Positions 1-8,165 of a stretch of 44,977 nucleotides of DNA are shown here, piece after piece; the first letter of the stretch is position 1; the number at the start of each line of letters is the position of its first letter. Both the position numbers and the translations under genes were made by a program. Origin of the DNA: CAVPDE01 sp964580575 (lineage in GTDB: Bacteria > Desulfobacterota > DSM-4660 > Desulfatiglandales > HGW-15); NCBI GenBank assembly GCA_964580575.1, contig CAZOLJ010000036.1, forward strand, positions 1-44,977. The letters are read 5' to 3'. The notes beneath the pieces are model-generated. The model did not search any database and was not told the DNA's origin. It saw only the letters and a program-made list of their open reading frames with translations.

Positions 1-111
1 AAGGGGGCGATTAGCGGGAAGGGTCCATTTCCGGTTGCGAGCTCGCCAGAGACCACACCCCCCTGCCCGGGCTCAGCCATGCTTGGCTCATCTGGAGGCC
101 TGAGTTAAGCC

Positions 112-1551
112 ATGGATTTATGCGATCGAAGCGCAACAGAACTCAGCCGAATGCTCAAGAAGAAAGAGGTGAGCTCAAGGGAGATCATTGAATCCGTGCT
201 CGCCAGGATCGACGAGAAGGAAAGCCTGATACGGGCTTACATCACCACAACGCGTGAGCTGGCACTCAAACTGGCCGACCTGGCGGACAAGCGGTTTCAT
301 CGTGGAGAGAGCCTCTCTCCTCTGGACGGGATCCCTATAGCCGTCAAAGATGTTCTCTGCACAAAAGGCATCAAAACCACTTGCGGCTCAGCCATTCTCA
401 AGGACTACATACCGCCCTATAACGCCACAGCCGTAAAAGGGGTCATGAAGAGCGGAGCCGTGCTCATAGGGAAAACAAACATGGATGAGTTCGCCATGGG
501 CTCTTCCACAGAGAACAGTGCCTTCGGCGCAACGCGCAACCCTGTGAACCCTGATTGCGTGCCAGGAGGCTCAAGCGGCGGGGCTGCAGCGGCCGTTGCC
601 GCCGGTGAAACCATCCTCTCCGTGGGGTCGGACACAGGGGGCTCCATTAGGCTTCCTGCAGCCTTCTGCGGCGTCGCAGGAATCAAGCCCACCTACGGCA
701 GAGTTTCCCGTTACGGGTTGGTCTCCTACGCCTCTTCCCTGGATCAGGTGGGAGCCCTGGGCCGCACAGTTGAGGACTGCGCCGTTCTCCTGAACGCGAT
801 TTGCGGCTATGATCCGCTGGATTCGACTTCAGCGGAGGTAACCAGCCCGGACTTTCGCCGGGCACTGAAAAAAGAACTGGCTGGGCTCCGCATCGGCCTC
901 CCAAAGGAGTATTTTGTCGAAGGGCTCGACCCTCTGATCCAGGCCAAGATCATGGAGGCGGTCAACCTTCTTGCCAACCAGGGAGCCCGCATCGTGGAGG
1001 TGTCTTTACCCCACACTCGCTATGCCATCAGCACCTACTACCTCATTGCCACGGCTGAGGCGAGCAGCAACTTGGCCCGCTATGACGGCGTCAAGTACGG
1101 GTTCAGGACCGCAGAGGAAGCCCCGGACATGGTGAAAATGGTTGAAGAGACCCGAAGTGAGGGCTTTGGGAAAGAGGTCAAGAGAAGGATCATGCTGGGC
1201 ACTTTTGTGCTCTCCGCCGGGTACTATGACGCGTACTACATGAAAGCCCAGCAGGCCAGAGCCCTGATTAAAGAGGATTTCGACAAAGCGTTCGAGAGGG
1301 TCGATTGTCTGTTGACCCCTGTCTCTCCCTGTTTGCCTTTCAAGTTCGGAGAGAAGATCACGGAGCCCTTGCAGATGTACCTTGTCGATGTGTACACGGT
1401 GTCCGTCAACCTCGCAGGCCTGCCCGCCATGAGCGTCCACTGCGGCACGGTAGAGGGACTCCCTGTGGGCCTGCAGATCATCGGCAAGGCTTTTGACGAA
1501 GAAATGGTTCTGCGCGTCGCGCATGGGTATGAAACAATAAGAATGGAGTAA
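112..1551 (+). CDS. gatA: Aspartyl/glutamyl-tRNA amidotransferase subunit A
   Basis: GatA is the amidase subunit of GatCAB. It releases ammonia from glutamine so that misacylated Glu-tRNA(Gln) or Asp-tRNA(Asn) can be amidated in the cytosol. The 479-residue protein has the full amidase signature: the Lys-Ser-Ser triad appears as K79 (AVKD), S154 (PGGSSGG) and S178 (SDTGGS). The ATG at 112 is preceded by a GGAGG about 13 bases upstream. No gatC is recognisable in the 111 bases before it. The C-terminus is short for the family: the last codons (Met-Glu-stop) lie inside an octamer repeat, so the usual final residues have been replaced. gatB follows about 100 bases later on the same strand. Confidence in the function is high. 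Confidence 0.97.
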   Translation: MDLCDRSATELSRMLKKKEVSSREIIESVLARIDEKESLIRAYITTTRELALKLADLADKRFHRGESLSPLDGIPIAVKDVLCTKGIKTTCGSAILKDYIPPYNATAVKGVMKSGAVLIGKTNMDEFAMGSSTENSAFGATRNPVNPDCVPGGSSGGAAAAVAAGETILSVGSDTGGSIRLPAAFCGVAGIKPTYGRVSRYGLVSYASSLDQVGALGRTVEDCAVLLNAICGYDPLDSTSAEVTSPDFRRALKKELAGLRIGLPKEYFVEGLDPLIQAKIMEAVNLLANQGARIVEVSLPHTRYAISTYYLIATAEASSNLARYDGVKYGFRTAEEAPDMVKMVEETRSEGFGKEVKRRIMLGTFVLSAGYYDAYYMKAQQARALIKEDFDKAFERVDCLLTPVSPCLPFKFGEKITEPLQMYLVDVYTVSVNLAGLPAMSVHCGTVEGLPVGLQIIGKAFDEEMVLRVAHGYETIRME

Positions 1552-1640
1552 TGGAGTACTGGAGTATTGGAGTAATGAAAAACAAAACACCGAAAAACAG
1601 TCTTCCCAATACTCCATTACTCCATCACTCCAACACTCCA
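1543..1640. repeat. Inverted array of TGGAGTA-type octamers
   Basis: Four successive octamers (ATGGAGTA, ATGGAGTA, CTGGAGTA, TTGGAGTA; 1543-1574) are followed by an A-rich spacer and four complementary octamers (ATACTCCA, TTACTCCA, TCACTCCA, ACACTCCA; 1609-1640). The arms can pair into a long imperfect hairpin in the gatA-gatB spacer. The left arm contains the gatA stop codon, and the right arm ends 14 bases before the gatB start. A related element lies at 6354-6430. Confidence 0.85.
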
Positions 1641-1654
1641 TTTTGGATTTGCTC

Positions 1655-3109
1655 ATGGACTTTGATGTGATCATCGGTTTTGAAACGCACGTGGAGCTGA
1701 AGACTCAGTCCAAGCTCTTCTGCAGCTGTGTAGTGGATTATGAGGCTTTGCCAAATAGCCGGATCTGCCCTGTGTGCACGGGCCAACCCGGCGCGCTCCC
1801 GGTGCTCAACAAGAAAGCCGTGCAGTTTACGGTCAAGGCAGGCCTTGCGCTCGGCTGCATGATCAATCGGCACTCGCGCTTTGCGCGGAAAAACTACTTC
1901 TATCCTGATCTGCCCAAGGGCTACCAGATCTCCCAGTACGAAAGGCCTTTTTGCCAGGACGGCCTGCTGGAGATCACGGGCGATGATGGAAGACCTTACC
2001 CGGTCGGAATCAAACGTGTTCACCTGGAAGAAGATGCAGGCAAACTGGTCCATTCCTCCAGTTCCTTTGAGTCCTCCAGCCACAGCTTCGTCGATTACAA
2101 CCGATCTAGTGTGCCTCTTCTTGAGATCGTGACCGACCACGAGCGCAACCCTTTGCGATCTGTTCAGGAAGCGCGCACCTATCTGGAAAAACTGCGGCAG
2201 ATCCTTCGCTACATCGAGATCAGCGACTGCAGCATGGAAAAGGGCCAGTTCCGCTGTGATGTCAACCTATCCCTTCGGCCCAAGGGCGCGAAGACTTTTG
2301 GCCATCGATCCGAAATCAAGAACATGGCCTCTTTCAAGTTCATCATGGATGCGCTCGAATACGAGATCAAGAGGCATTCGGAGATCCTTGAATCCGGAGG
2401 GGAGATGCCCCAGCAGACAAGGCTCTACGACGAAGCCAAGAGGGTCACTCTGCCGATGCGGAGCAAAGAGGATGCGCCGGATTACCGGTATTTTCCTGAT
2501 CCTGACCTCGTGGAGGTCGAGCTGGATGAAAACTTCATCGACCGAATCCGAAAAAAGATGCCTGAACTGCCCGACCAGAGAATCCATCGCCTCATGGAAG
2601 AATTCGAGGTCCCCCGCGACGAGGTCCTGATCCTGACCAAGGAAAAGGCGGTGAGCGACTATTTCAGCACCTGTGCTTTATCCTGCGGAGACAGGAAGAG
2701 GCTCAGCCGCTGGATCATCAAAGACCTCTTTAAACTCCTGAACAAAGCCTGCCTGCCCATGGAGCAGTGCCCGGTCCCGCCGGATCACTTCTCCACTCTG
2801 GTCAACCTCATCGCAAAGGGCGAGGTGACAGAGAAAATGGCGCGGACGATTTTGGAGGAAATGTTTGAAAAAGGCGTGAGCCCGGGAGCCGTGATTGAGA
2901 GCAAGGGTTTGAAACCGATTCAGGACAGCGGCGCGCTGCAGAAGATCGTGGACGAGGTGTTCACCAAGAATCCTGAGGCGATCGCGAAAATAAAGGAGGG
3001 GAACAAGAAACCTGTGGATTTTCTTATCGGCCAGGTCATGAAAAAAACCCGCGGCAAGGCCGACCCGACCGCCCTCACCAAACTCATCCAGAAGAAACTG
3101 CGCTCATGA
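1655..3109 (+). CDS. gatB: Aspartyl/glutamyl-tRNA amidotransferase subunit B
   Basis: GatB is the tRNA-binding and kinase subunit of GatCAB. It activates the misacylated Glu or Asp with ATP and receives ammonia from GatA. From the ATG at 1655 it is 484 residues, a normal length. The family start GFETHVEL is at residues 8-15. The zinc site is visible as C23, C25, C38 and C41. The YFYPDLPKGYQISQ and DVNLS segments and the C-terminal GatB/YqeY helical domain (ending near TKLIQKKL) are all present. A TTG at 1643 is in frame, but the ATG places the protein exactly at the family N-terminus. The gene lies downstream of gatA, separated only by a repeat, so the two are probably co-transcribed. Confidence 0.97.
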   Translation: MDFDVIIGFETHVELKTQSKLFCSCVVDYEALPNSRICPVCTGQPGALPVLNKKAVQFTVKAGLALGCMINRHSRFARKNYFYPDLPKGYQISQYERPFCQDGLLEITGDDGRPYPVGIKRVHLEEDAGKLVHSSSSFESSSHSFVDYNRSSVPLLEIVTDHERNPLRSVQEARTYLEKLRQILRYIEISDCSMEKGQFRCDVNLSLRPKGAKTFGHRSEIKNMASFKFIMDALEYEIKRHSEILESGGEMPQQTRLYDEAKRVTLPMRSKEDAPDYRYFPDPDLVEVELDENFIDRIRKKMPELPDQRIHRLMEEFEVPRDEVLILTKEKAVSDYFSTCALSCGDRKRLSRWIIKDLFKLLNKACLPMEQCPVPPDHFSTLVNLIAKGEVTEKMARTILEEMFEKGVSPGAVIESKGLKPIQDSGALQKIVDEVFTKNPEAIAKIKEGNKKPVDFLIGQVMKKTRGKADPTALTKLIQKKLRS

Positions 3110-3196
3110 AAAATCCTGCAGAGACTGTCCGACCGCGAGTGCCGCCATCAAAGTCAACACCATCACGATTGCGAATCTCTTTGTCACTCTCTGCAT
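3104..3196 (-). CDS. Possible 30-residue hydrophobic peptide downstream of glnA
   Basis: A short reading frame begins at an ATG at 3196 and ends in TGA at 3106-3104. It starts 28 bases after the glnA stop on the same strand. A strong Shine-Dalgarno (GGAGG six bases before the ATG) supports translation. The 30-residue product starts with basic residues (MQRVTKRF), continues with a hydrophobic run (AIVMVLTLMAALAVG) and ends QSLQDFS, so it resembles a membrane peptide or a bare signal peptide. Its last bases overlap the convergent gatB stop by six bases. I recognise no family. The case rests on ribosome-binding-site quality, hydrophobic pattern and position behind glnA. Confidence 0.4.
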   Translation of the reverse strand: MQRVTKRFAIVMVLTLMAALAVGQSLQDFS

Positions 3197-3224
3197 CACT
3201 ACCCTCCTCGATTTACTTGGAATT

Positions 3225-4586
3225 TCAAAGCTTGGCCAAATACCGTTCTATTTCGAACTGACTGACGTGGGTCCGGTACGTGTCCCACTCGATCTTCTTG
3301 TTCTCGATGAACTTGTTGAAGATGTGATCCCCCAGGACCTCCCGAACCAGCTTGCTCTTTTCCAATTCCAGAATGGCCGCGTAAAGATTCCCTGGCAGAT
3401 CCGTGATGCCGTGAGCCCTGCGCTCCGCCGGGTTCATTTCGTAGATATCCTCTTCAATGGGATCCTGCAGCTCCATCTTCTTTTCGATGCCGTCCATGCC
3501 CGCGCCCAGCATCACGGAAAAAGCGAGATAAGGATTGCAGGCCGGGTCAGGGGATCGGAACTCGATCCGGGTGGCCCTCTCCTTCCCGGGCTTATACATG
3601 GGAACGCGGATCATGGCGGAGCGGTTCCTGCGGGCCCATGACACGTAGACCGGGGCTTCATAGCCCGGCACCAGTCGCTTGTAAGAGTTCACCCACTGAT
3701 TCGTCACGGCCGCAATTTCCGGGGCATGGCGCATGAGCCCGGCAATGTAGTGCTTGGCAATATCGGAGAGGTGATACTTGTCCGCCGGGTCGTGAAAGGC
3801 ATTCTTCGATCCCTTGAAAAGGGACTGGTGAACATGCATCCCGCTTCCGTTGATGCCGAAAATGGGTTTGGGCATAAACGTCGCGTAGACCCCGTGTTGT
3901 CGGGCGATCTCCTTGACCACCAGACGGTAGGTCATGGTCTTGTCCGCCATGCGCAGCCCCTCGTCATAGCGGAGATCAATCTCGTGTTGACTGGGCGCCA
4001 CCTCGTGATGGCTGTACTCTACGTCAATCCCCATGGACTGGAGCGTAAAAATCGTGTCCCTCCTGAGGTCGCTCCCCATGTCCAGGGGTCTTGCATCAAA
4101 ATAGCCGCCCGCATCCATGATCTCCGTGCTTTTGTTGTCCTTGAAGTAGAAGAATTCAAGCTCCGGACCGATGTAAAAGGTGTACCCCTTATCCGCGACC
4201 TTCTTGAGAAGCCTCTTGAAAACATAACGAGGGTCTCCCTCATAGGGGGTTCCATCCGGGTTGAGGATGTCACAGAACATGCGGGCCACCGGCCGTTCCA
4301 TTCCGCGCCAAGGAACGAGCTGGAAGGTGGTGGGATCCGGTTTCGCGATCATGTCGCTTTCCTGAATCCTTGCAAACCCCTCGATGGAAGACCCGTCAAA
4401 TCCCATGCCCTCGGTCATCCCTTCTTGCAACTCCGAGGGCGTGACTGCGAAGCTCTTCAGGAATCCCAGCACATCCGAAAACCAGAACTGGATGAAGCTC
4501 ACATTCAATTCCTTGACGGCACGCTTCACGTCTTCGGTGTTCTGACAACTCATCTTCTTGATATCCGTCAGCACATGGCTTTCCAT
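3225..4586 (-). CDS. glnA: Glutamine synthetase type I
   Basis: Makes glutamine from glutamate, ammonia and ATP in the cytosol as a dodecamer. At 453 residues it fits the shorter GSI-alpha group. Family motifs are present: FDGSSIEGF near the N-terminus, the EVAPSQHE metal/glutamate segment, GINGSGMHVHQSL, and the NRSAMIRVP and EFRSPDPACNPYLAF substrate segments. Where enteric GSI-beta carries the adenylylation site NLYDLP, this protein reads EDIYEMNP, so control by GlnE adenylylation is unlikely. That is inferred from the motif. The start at 4586 has AGGAGG seven bases upstream. A possible micropeptide lies directly downstream, and a small membrane protein is divergently encoded. Confidence 0.96.
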   Translation of the reverse strand: MESHVLTDIKKMSCQNTEDVKRAVKELNVSFIQFWFSDVLGFLKSFAVTPSELQEGMTEGMGFDGSSIEGFARIQESDMIAKPDPTTFQLVPWRGMERPVARMFCDILNPDGTPYEGDPRYVFKRLLKKVADKGYTFYIGPELEFFYFKDNKSTEIMDAGGYFDARPLDMGSDLRRDTIFTLQSMGIDVEYSHHEVAPSQHEIDLRYDEGLRMADKTMTYRLVVKEIARQHGVYATFMPKPIFGINGSGMHVHQSLFKGSKNAFHDPADKYHLSDIAKHYIAGLMRHAPEIAAVTNQWVNSYKRLVPGYEAPVYVSWARRNRSAMIRVPMYKPGKERATRIEFRSPDPACNPYLAFSVMLGAGMDGIEKKMELQDPIEEDIYEMNPAERRAHGITDLPGNLYAAILELEKSKLVREVLGDHIFNKFIENKKIEWDTYRTHVSQFEIERYLAKL

Positions 4587-4761
4587 ACTTCAATTCCTCC
4601 TGCCCTCATGGATGCGACCGGTCTCATTTGTTTTCTGACAGGCTATCATACACAAAACTCCATCCAAGACCATCTTTTTCTTGCGCCAGGGCTGCAAGCG
4701 GAGGGTTGAAAATCTTGGGATGGCCCATTAGCCTCGGGAGATGAAAAAGGAGGTATTCCAA

Positions 4762-4947
4762 ATGGATCAGACATTCATCGAGGGTCTGCTGGGCGTGTTC
4801 CAGGCTCTTCTGATTCTCGGCCTTGTCGTGGCCTTGATGCTCAAGGGAAGAGAGCGGATCCCCAAGGAAGGAGACAGACGAAGATCGCTGAGGCGACGTG
4901 AGGACCGCATGAGGGCGGGGGACTTCAAAGATATCTTTTCAGGATAG
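4762..4947 (+). CDS. Small single-span membrane protein, unknown function
   Basis: From the ATG at 4762, which has AAGGAGGT seven bases upstream, this encodes 61 residues. An in-frame ATG at 4741 lies before that Shine-Dalgarno and is less likely. The protein has a short acidic N-terminus (MDQTFIEG), one hydrophobic span (about residues 9-27, rich in Leu, Val and Ala), then a strongly basic tail (RRRSLRRREDRMR) ending DIFSG. The positive charge after the span predicts N-out/C-in topology. It is divergent from glnA and its end overlaps the convergent rsmG end by nine bases. I do not recognise the family. Confidence 0.6.
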   Translation: MDQTFIEGLLGVFQALLILGLVVALMLKGRERIPKEGDRRRSLRRREDRMRAGDFKDIFSG

Positions 4948-5643
4948 GCGCTTAAAAACGACGAGTCTACGTCGATGGGGCGAGCGGGGGATGGTGTAGG
5001 AGATATCCTGGATCGTCTTGTAGTGGTTCCGGAAAGATCTCCGCGCTTCCTCCAGTTCCTCGTTGCAGGAGGGCCCCTTCATGAAAATAGCCCTGCCCCC
5101 CGGCACAAGGCACTTCATGACGCGCTCCAGGGTCTTGGGGATGGATTCCAGGGCCCGTGTGATGACGCCGCTCACGCTCCTGCTGAAAGAAGGGTAAATC
5201 TTGCCTTCATGGATCTCAATGCCTTTCAGCCCAAGGGTTTGCACCACTTCGTGCAGAAAAGCTATTCTTTGGTGCCTGCCCTCCGAAAGGATCATGTCTG
5301 TTTCCGGACAGGCGATTTTCAGGAGAATACCGGGCAGACCTGCGCCTGTGCCGATGTCGAGGAGCGGAGAGGGAAGGTCCCATTCCAGCAATTTCGCAAC
5401 CAGAACACAGTCGATGTAGTGTTTCTGAACCATGTTGTCGAACTGATAAATGCGAGTGAGATCGTACTCCGCATTTCTCTTTCGCAAAAGGCTGTGATAT
5501 TGCCATACTTGCTGGACCTTTTGCTCGCTCAGGGGCAACCGGCTTCGCTCAAACCACTCCCTGAGGGAAGGCAGCCCGGGGGCAAGCTTGTGCGTTGCCT
5601 TGTTCTTGAATCTTCTCTGTTTAGGGCCGGTAGGAACACGCAT
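4939..5643 (-). CDS. rsmG: 16S rRNA (guanine-527-N7)-methyltransferase RsmG
   Basis: Methylates N7 of G527 in 16S rRNA using S-adenosylmethionine. The 234-residue protein has an N-terminal helical region containing NAEYDLTRIY and the Rossmann SAM-binding loop LLDIGTGAGLPGI near residue 93. ITRALESI and GGRAIFMKG follow in the expected order. These are characteristic of RsmG/GidB. It stands alone rather than next to parA/parB or mnmG. It is divergent from the pseudouridine synthase, with only about 19 bases between starts if the ATGs at 5643 and 5663 are right. Confidence 0.92.
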   Translation of the reverse strand: MRVPTGPKQRRFKNKATHKLAPGLPSLREWFERSRLPLSEQKVQQVWQYHSLLRKRNAEYDLTRIYQFDNMVQKHYIDCVLVAKLLEWDLPSPLLDIGTGAGLPGILLKIACPETDMILSEGRHQRIAFLHEVVQTLGLKGIEIHEGKIYPSFSRSVSGVITRALESIPKTLERVMKCLVPGGRAIFMKGPSCNEELEEARRSFRNHYKTIQDISYTIPRSPHRRRLVVFKRLS

Positions 5644-5662
5644 TGCAGACCAGGGATCACCT

Positions 5663-6316
5663 ATGGAGAAAATGGAAATCCTTTACGAAGACAATCATCT
5701 GATCGCCGTGCACAAACCAGGAGGAATCCTTGTGCAGGGAGATAGGTCCCGCGAAACCTCCCTCATGGACATGGTCAAGGACTATATCAAAAAGAAGTGC
5801 AACAAGCCAGGCAAGGTGTTTCTAGGCCTGGTGCACCGCCTTGATCGGCCTGTATCAGGCGTTGTTCTTTTCGCGAGGACATCCAAGAGTGCTTCGCGCC
5901 TCTCCGAACAGTGGAGAGAGCGAAGCATCACCAAGATTTATTGGGCCCTCGTTCACGGAAAGATGCCCCTGCCTTCCGGAAGGCTGATTTCCTATCTGAA
6001 AAAAAGGCGACAACGGGTGTCCCTTACAGACAAGACGCACGAAAGGGCTCAAGAGGCTGCCCTCACCTACAGGACGATTTTTGTGAGGGGGAAGGTCTCT
6101 CTTCTCGAGGTCAATCTCCACACAGGGAGAAAACATCAAATCCGTGCTCAGCTGTCCGCTGAAGGATGCCCCATTGTGGGTGACATGAAATACGGAGCCC
6201 CTGACCGCCGGGAAGACGGCACGATTTGCTTAATCGCTAGATCTCTGACGTTCATGCACCCCACCCGGCCTGAGACGGTTCACATCGAAGCGCCCACGCC
6301 GGAGTGGGCTCGCTGA
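5663..6316 (+). CDS. RluA-family pseudouridine synthase
   Basis: Isomerises uridine to pseudouridine in rRNA or tRNA. From the ATG at 5663 it is 217 residues and consists of the catalytic domain only, without an N-terminal S4 domain. Visible motifs are the opening ILYEDNHLIAVHKPGG, the catalytic HRLDRPVSG with D61, and GRKHQIRAQL followed by GCPIVGDMKYG. This compact form is shared with RluC-, RluD- and TruC-like branches, so the target position cannot be assigned. A longer frame from 5588 would run through the rsmG start and is unlikely. The gene ends before an octamer-repeat element. Confidence 0.9.
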   Translation: MEKMEILYEDNHLIAVHKPGGILVQGDRSRETSLMDMVKDYIKKKCNKPGKVFLGLVHRLDRPVSGVVLFARTSKSASRLSEQWRERSITKIYWALVHGKMPLPSGRLISYLKKRRQRVSLTDKTHERAQEAALTYRTIFVRGKVSLLEVNLHTGRKHQIRAQLSAEGCPIVGDMKYGAPDRREDGTICLIARSLTFMHPTRPETVHIEAPTPEWAR

Positions 6317-6353
6317 CAAAGCACCAGCATCCGAGGGACTGGAATGATGGACT

Positions 6354-6430
6354 TCTGGAGTAAAGGAGTAATGAAAAAGAGAAGACTGAACAGCAGTCCC
6401 TCCAACACTCCAGTACTTCAGCACTCCAAT
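6354..6430. repeat. Second TGGAGTA-type octamer inverted repeat
   Basis: Degenerate octamers TCTGGAGT and AAAGGAGT precede an A/G-rich spacer, and CCAACACT, CCAGTACT, TCAGCACT and CCAATCTT follow. The layout matches the element in the gatA-gatB spacer: same period, inverted arms and an A-rich centre starting AATGAAAAA. The right arm supplies the nagZ stop and the last NagZ residues (Leu-Glu-Cys). Confidence 0.75.
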
Positions 6431-7479
6431 CTTCTTCTGAAATACTTCTTCACCTCCGCCAGCGATATCTTCTCCTGATGGCCCAGAAATTTCGTTTTCA
6501 TTTCCCTGATCCTCTCCAGGGATCGCGAGAGCCGGGCCTCGGAAAGGGTTGCCTCTGAAAGCGCCTGCCGCATCAAATCCAGGCTTTCACGGACATGACT
6601 CTGATCTTTGCAGAGGAGAAGGATATCTGCCCCGGCCTGAAAGGATTTGAGCGCCCCTCCAGCCACGCTCCAATCTGCGGCAATCGCACCCATCTCCAGG
6701 TCATCTGTGATCGTCAAGCCACAGAAGCCCATTCTCTCCCTCAGCACCTTGGTCAACACCATGGGCGACAGTGTTGCAGGCCGTTCAGGATCGAGGGCTG
6801 GGTATATGGCGTGGGCGGTCATGATTCCGCAGACGCCCTCCTCGATGGCGGCCGCAAAGGGAGGAAAATTCACTCTCTCCAGTTCTTCCGGGTCAATGGG
6901 GATTTTGGGCAGGTGAAAATGGGGATCCACATCTGCGCGGCCCAGACCGGGGAAGTGTTTGGCCACAGCCATGATCCCGTTTTTCTGAAGGTGCTTGACG
7001 ACGGTTCTTCCAAGGAAGGCGACAACCTCAGGGTCCTCACCAAAACTTCGGCCTGCAAGGTGTTTCTCTATCTCTCCTCTTTGAACGTCGACCACAGGGG
7101 CAAAGTTCATGTTGAGGCCTACCATGCCCATTTCTCTGGACGTCACGGTTGCGAACTCGATGGCCTTTTTGACCGGCTCTTCGTCCATTCCAATGGCGGC
7201 ATTTCCGGGGAAGCTTCTGAACGGCTCCTTGAGCCTCGCCACCCTGCCCCCTTCCTGATCCACCGCGAGAAAAAGGGGGGGATCTTGCCTTTTAGATGCT
7301 GCGGCCTGAAGATCCCGGCACAGAGCGGCCAGTTGCAGAGGGTCTTCGATATTCCTTGAAAACAAAATGATCCCGCCAACGCGGCCTTCACGAATCAGAT
7401 GGTCCGTAGCTTCATCCAGGTACGGCCCCGGCATCCCAACCATGAAAAGCTGTCCGATTGCTCTTTCCCAGTCATTCAT
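6418..7479 (-). CDS. nagZ: Beta-N-acetylhexosaminidase (GH3), NagZ type
   Basis: A glycoside hydrolase family 3 enzyme that removes N-acetylglucosamine from muropeptides in the cytosol during cell-wall recycling. The 353-residue protein has the GH3 barrel order: GGIILFSRNI, DQEGGRVARL, the KHFPG loop with K174-H175 and the Asp-His dyad around D185-H187, and ITDDLEMGA with the nucleophile at about D259. No signal peptide is seen, consistent with a cytosolic NagZ. The last few residues are encoded by an octamer repeat. An AmpG-like permease (34489-36120) and an AmgK-like kinase (42314-43351) elsewhere in the window fit the same pathway. Confidence 0.93.
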   Translation of the reverse strand: MNDWERAIGQLFMVGMPGPYLDEATDHLIREGRVGGIILFSRNIEDPLQLAALCRDLQAAASKRQDPPLFLAVDQEGGRVARLKEPFRSFPGNAAIGMDEEPVKKAIEFATVTSREMGMVGLNMNFAPVVDVQRGEIEKHLAGRSFGEDPEVVAFLGRTVVKHLQKNGIMAVAKHFPGLGRADVDPHFHLPKIPIDPEELERVNFPPFAAAIEEGVCGIMTAHAIYPALDPERPATLSPMVLTKVLRERMGFCGLTITDDLEMGAIAADWSVAGGALKSFQAGADILLLCKDQSHVRESLDLMRQALSEATLSEARLSRSLERIREMKTKFLGHQEKISLAEVKKYFRRRLEC

Positions 7480-7601
7480 TGAAAAAACCCTTGACAGGTT
7501 TCCCTTCCCCGGTTCAAATCCTCTCTGCGCCTAACAACGGAGAAGGCCTCGCTCTTCTGAAGAGGGTATTTGACTGAACCTCTTGATCTGGGAGGGATCC
7601 A

Positions 7602-8165
7602 ATGGTAGAAACCGGTGTTATCCACGGGCGATTCCAGATCCTCCATAATGACCATCTGAAATACCTCCTGGCAGGCAAAGCCAGATGCCGTCACATGGTC
7701 ATCGGCATCACCAACCCGGACCCGTCCCTCACGAGAGATGACCCCGCTGACCCTCAACGCAGTCTTCTCTCTTCCAACCCGCTCACCTACTTCGAACGTT
7801 ACCGGATGGTTCAGGCGGCTCTTCTGGAGGCTGAACTGAGGGTCACCGAATTCTCCGTTGTCCCCTTTCCGATCAACCTCCCGGAGCTTTACCGCCATTA
7901 TGTCCCTATGGACAGCACCTTGTTTCTGACCATTTATGACGAGTGGGGCGAAAGGAAACTCCAGCACTTTCAAAATCTCGGTCTGAACATCGAGATTCTC
8001 TGGAGAAAACCGCGTGACCAAAAAGGTCTCACCAGCACCGAGATACGAGAGAAAATCGTTCGGCTGGAACCCTGGGAGCACCTCGTGCCCCCGAGCACGG
8101 CAGTGCTCATGAAACAGTGGGCCATCCCTTCACGGCTCCGAAAAATGCAACCCCCCACCCCCTAG
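7602..8165 (+). CDS. nadM: Nicotinamide-nucleotide adenylyltransferase, NadM-like
   Basis: Predicted to join NMN (or the nicotinate form) with ATP to make NAD. The 187-residue protein starts with the nucleotidyltransferase signature GRFQILHNDH (residues 9-18, the HxGH-type motif) and ends with TSTEIREKI, the conserved ISSTxIR element. This pattern is typical of the archaeal-type NadM family, which also occurs in deltaproteobacteria. The ATG at 7602 follows GGGAGG. It is divergent from nagZ and its stop overlaps the convergent flavin-binding protein gene by four bases. The broad fold is secure; the exact substrate is less so. Confidence 0.82.
   Translation: MVETGVIHGRFQILHNDHLKYLLAGKARCRHMVIGITNPDPSLTRDDPADPQRSLLSSNPLTYFERYRMVQAALLEAELRVTEFSVVPFPINLPELYRHYVPMDSTLFLTIYDEWGERKLQHFQNLGLNIEILWRKPRDQKGLTSTEIREKIVRLEPWEHLVPPSTAVLMKQWAIPSRLRKMQPPTP

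Noticed and set aside
1..111. Possible 3' end of gatC before gatA
   Set aside because: No frame gives a GatC-like C-terminus. The frames that end here are Ala/Pro/Arg-rich without the family motif.
1543..1640. CRISPR array
   Set aside because: The repeat units are 8 bases, in tandem without spacers and in inverted orientation; no cas genes are present.
3726..4709. A 327-codon open frame opposite glnA
   Set aside because: Reverse-strand shadow of glnA; no domain or ribosome-binding site.
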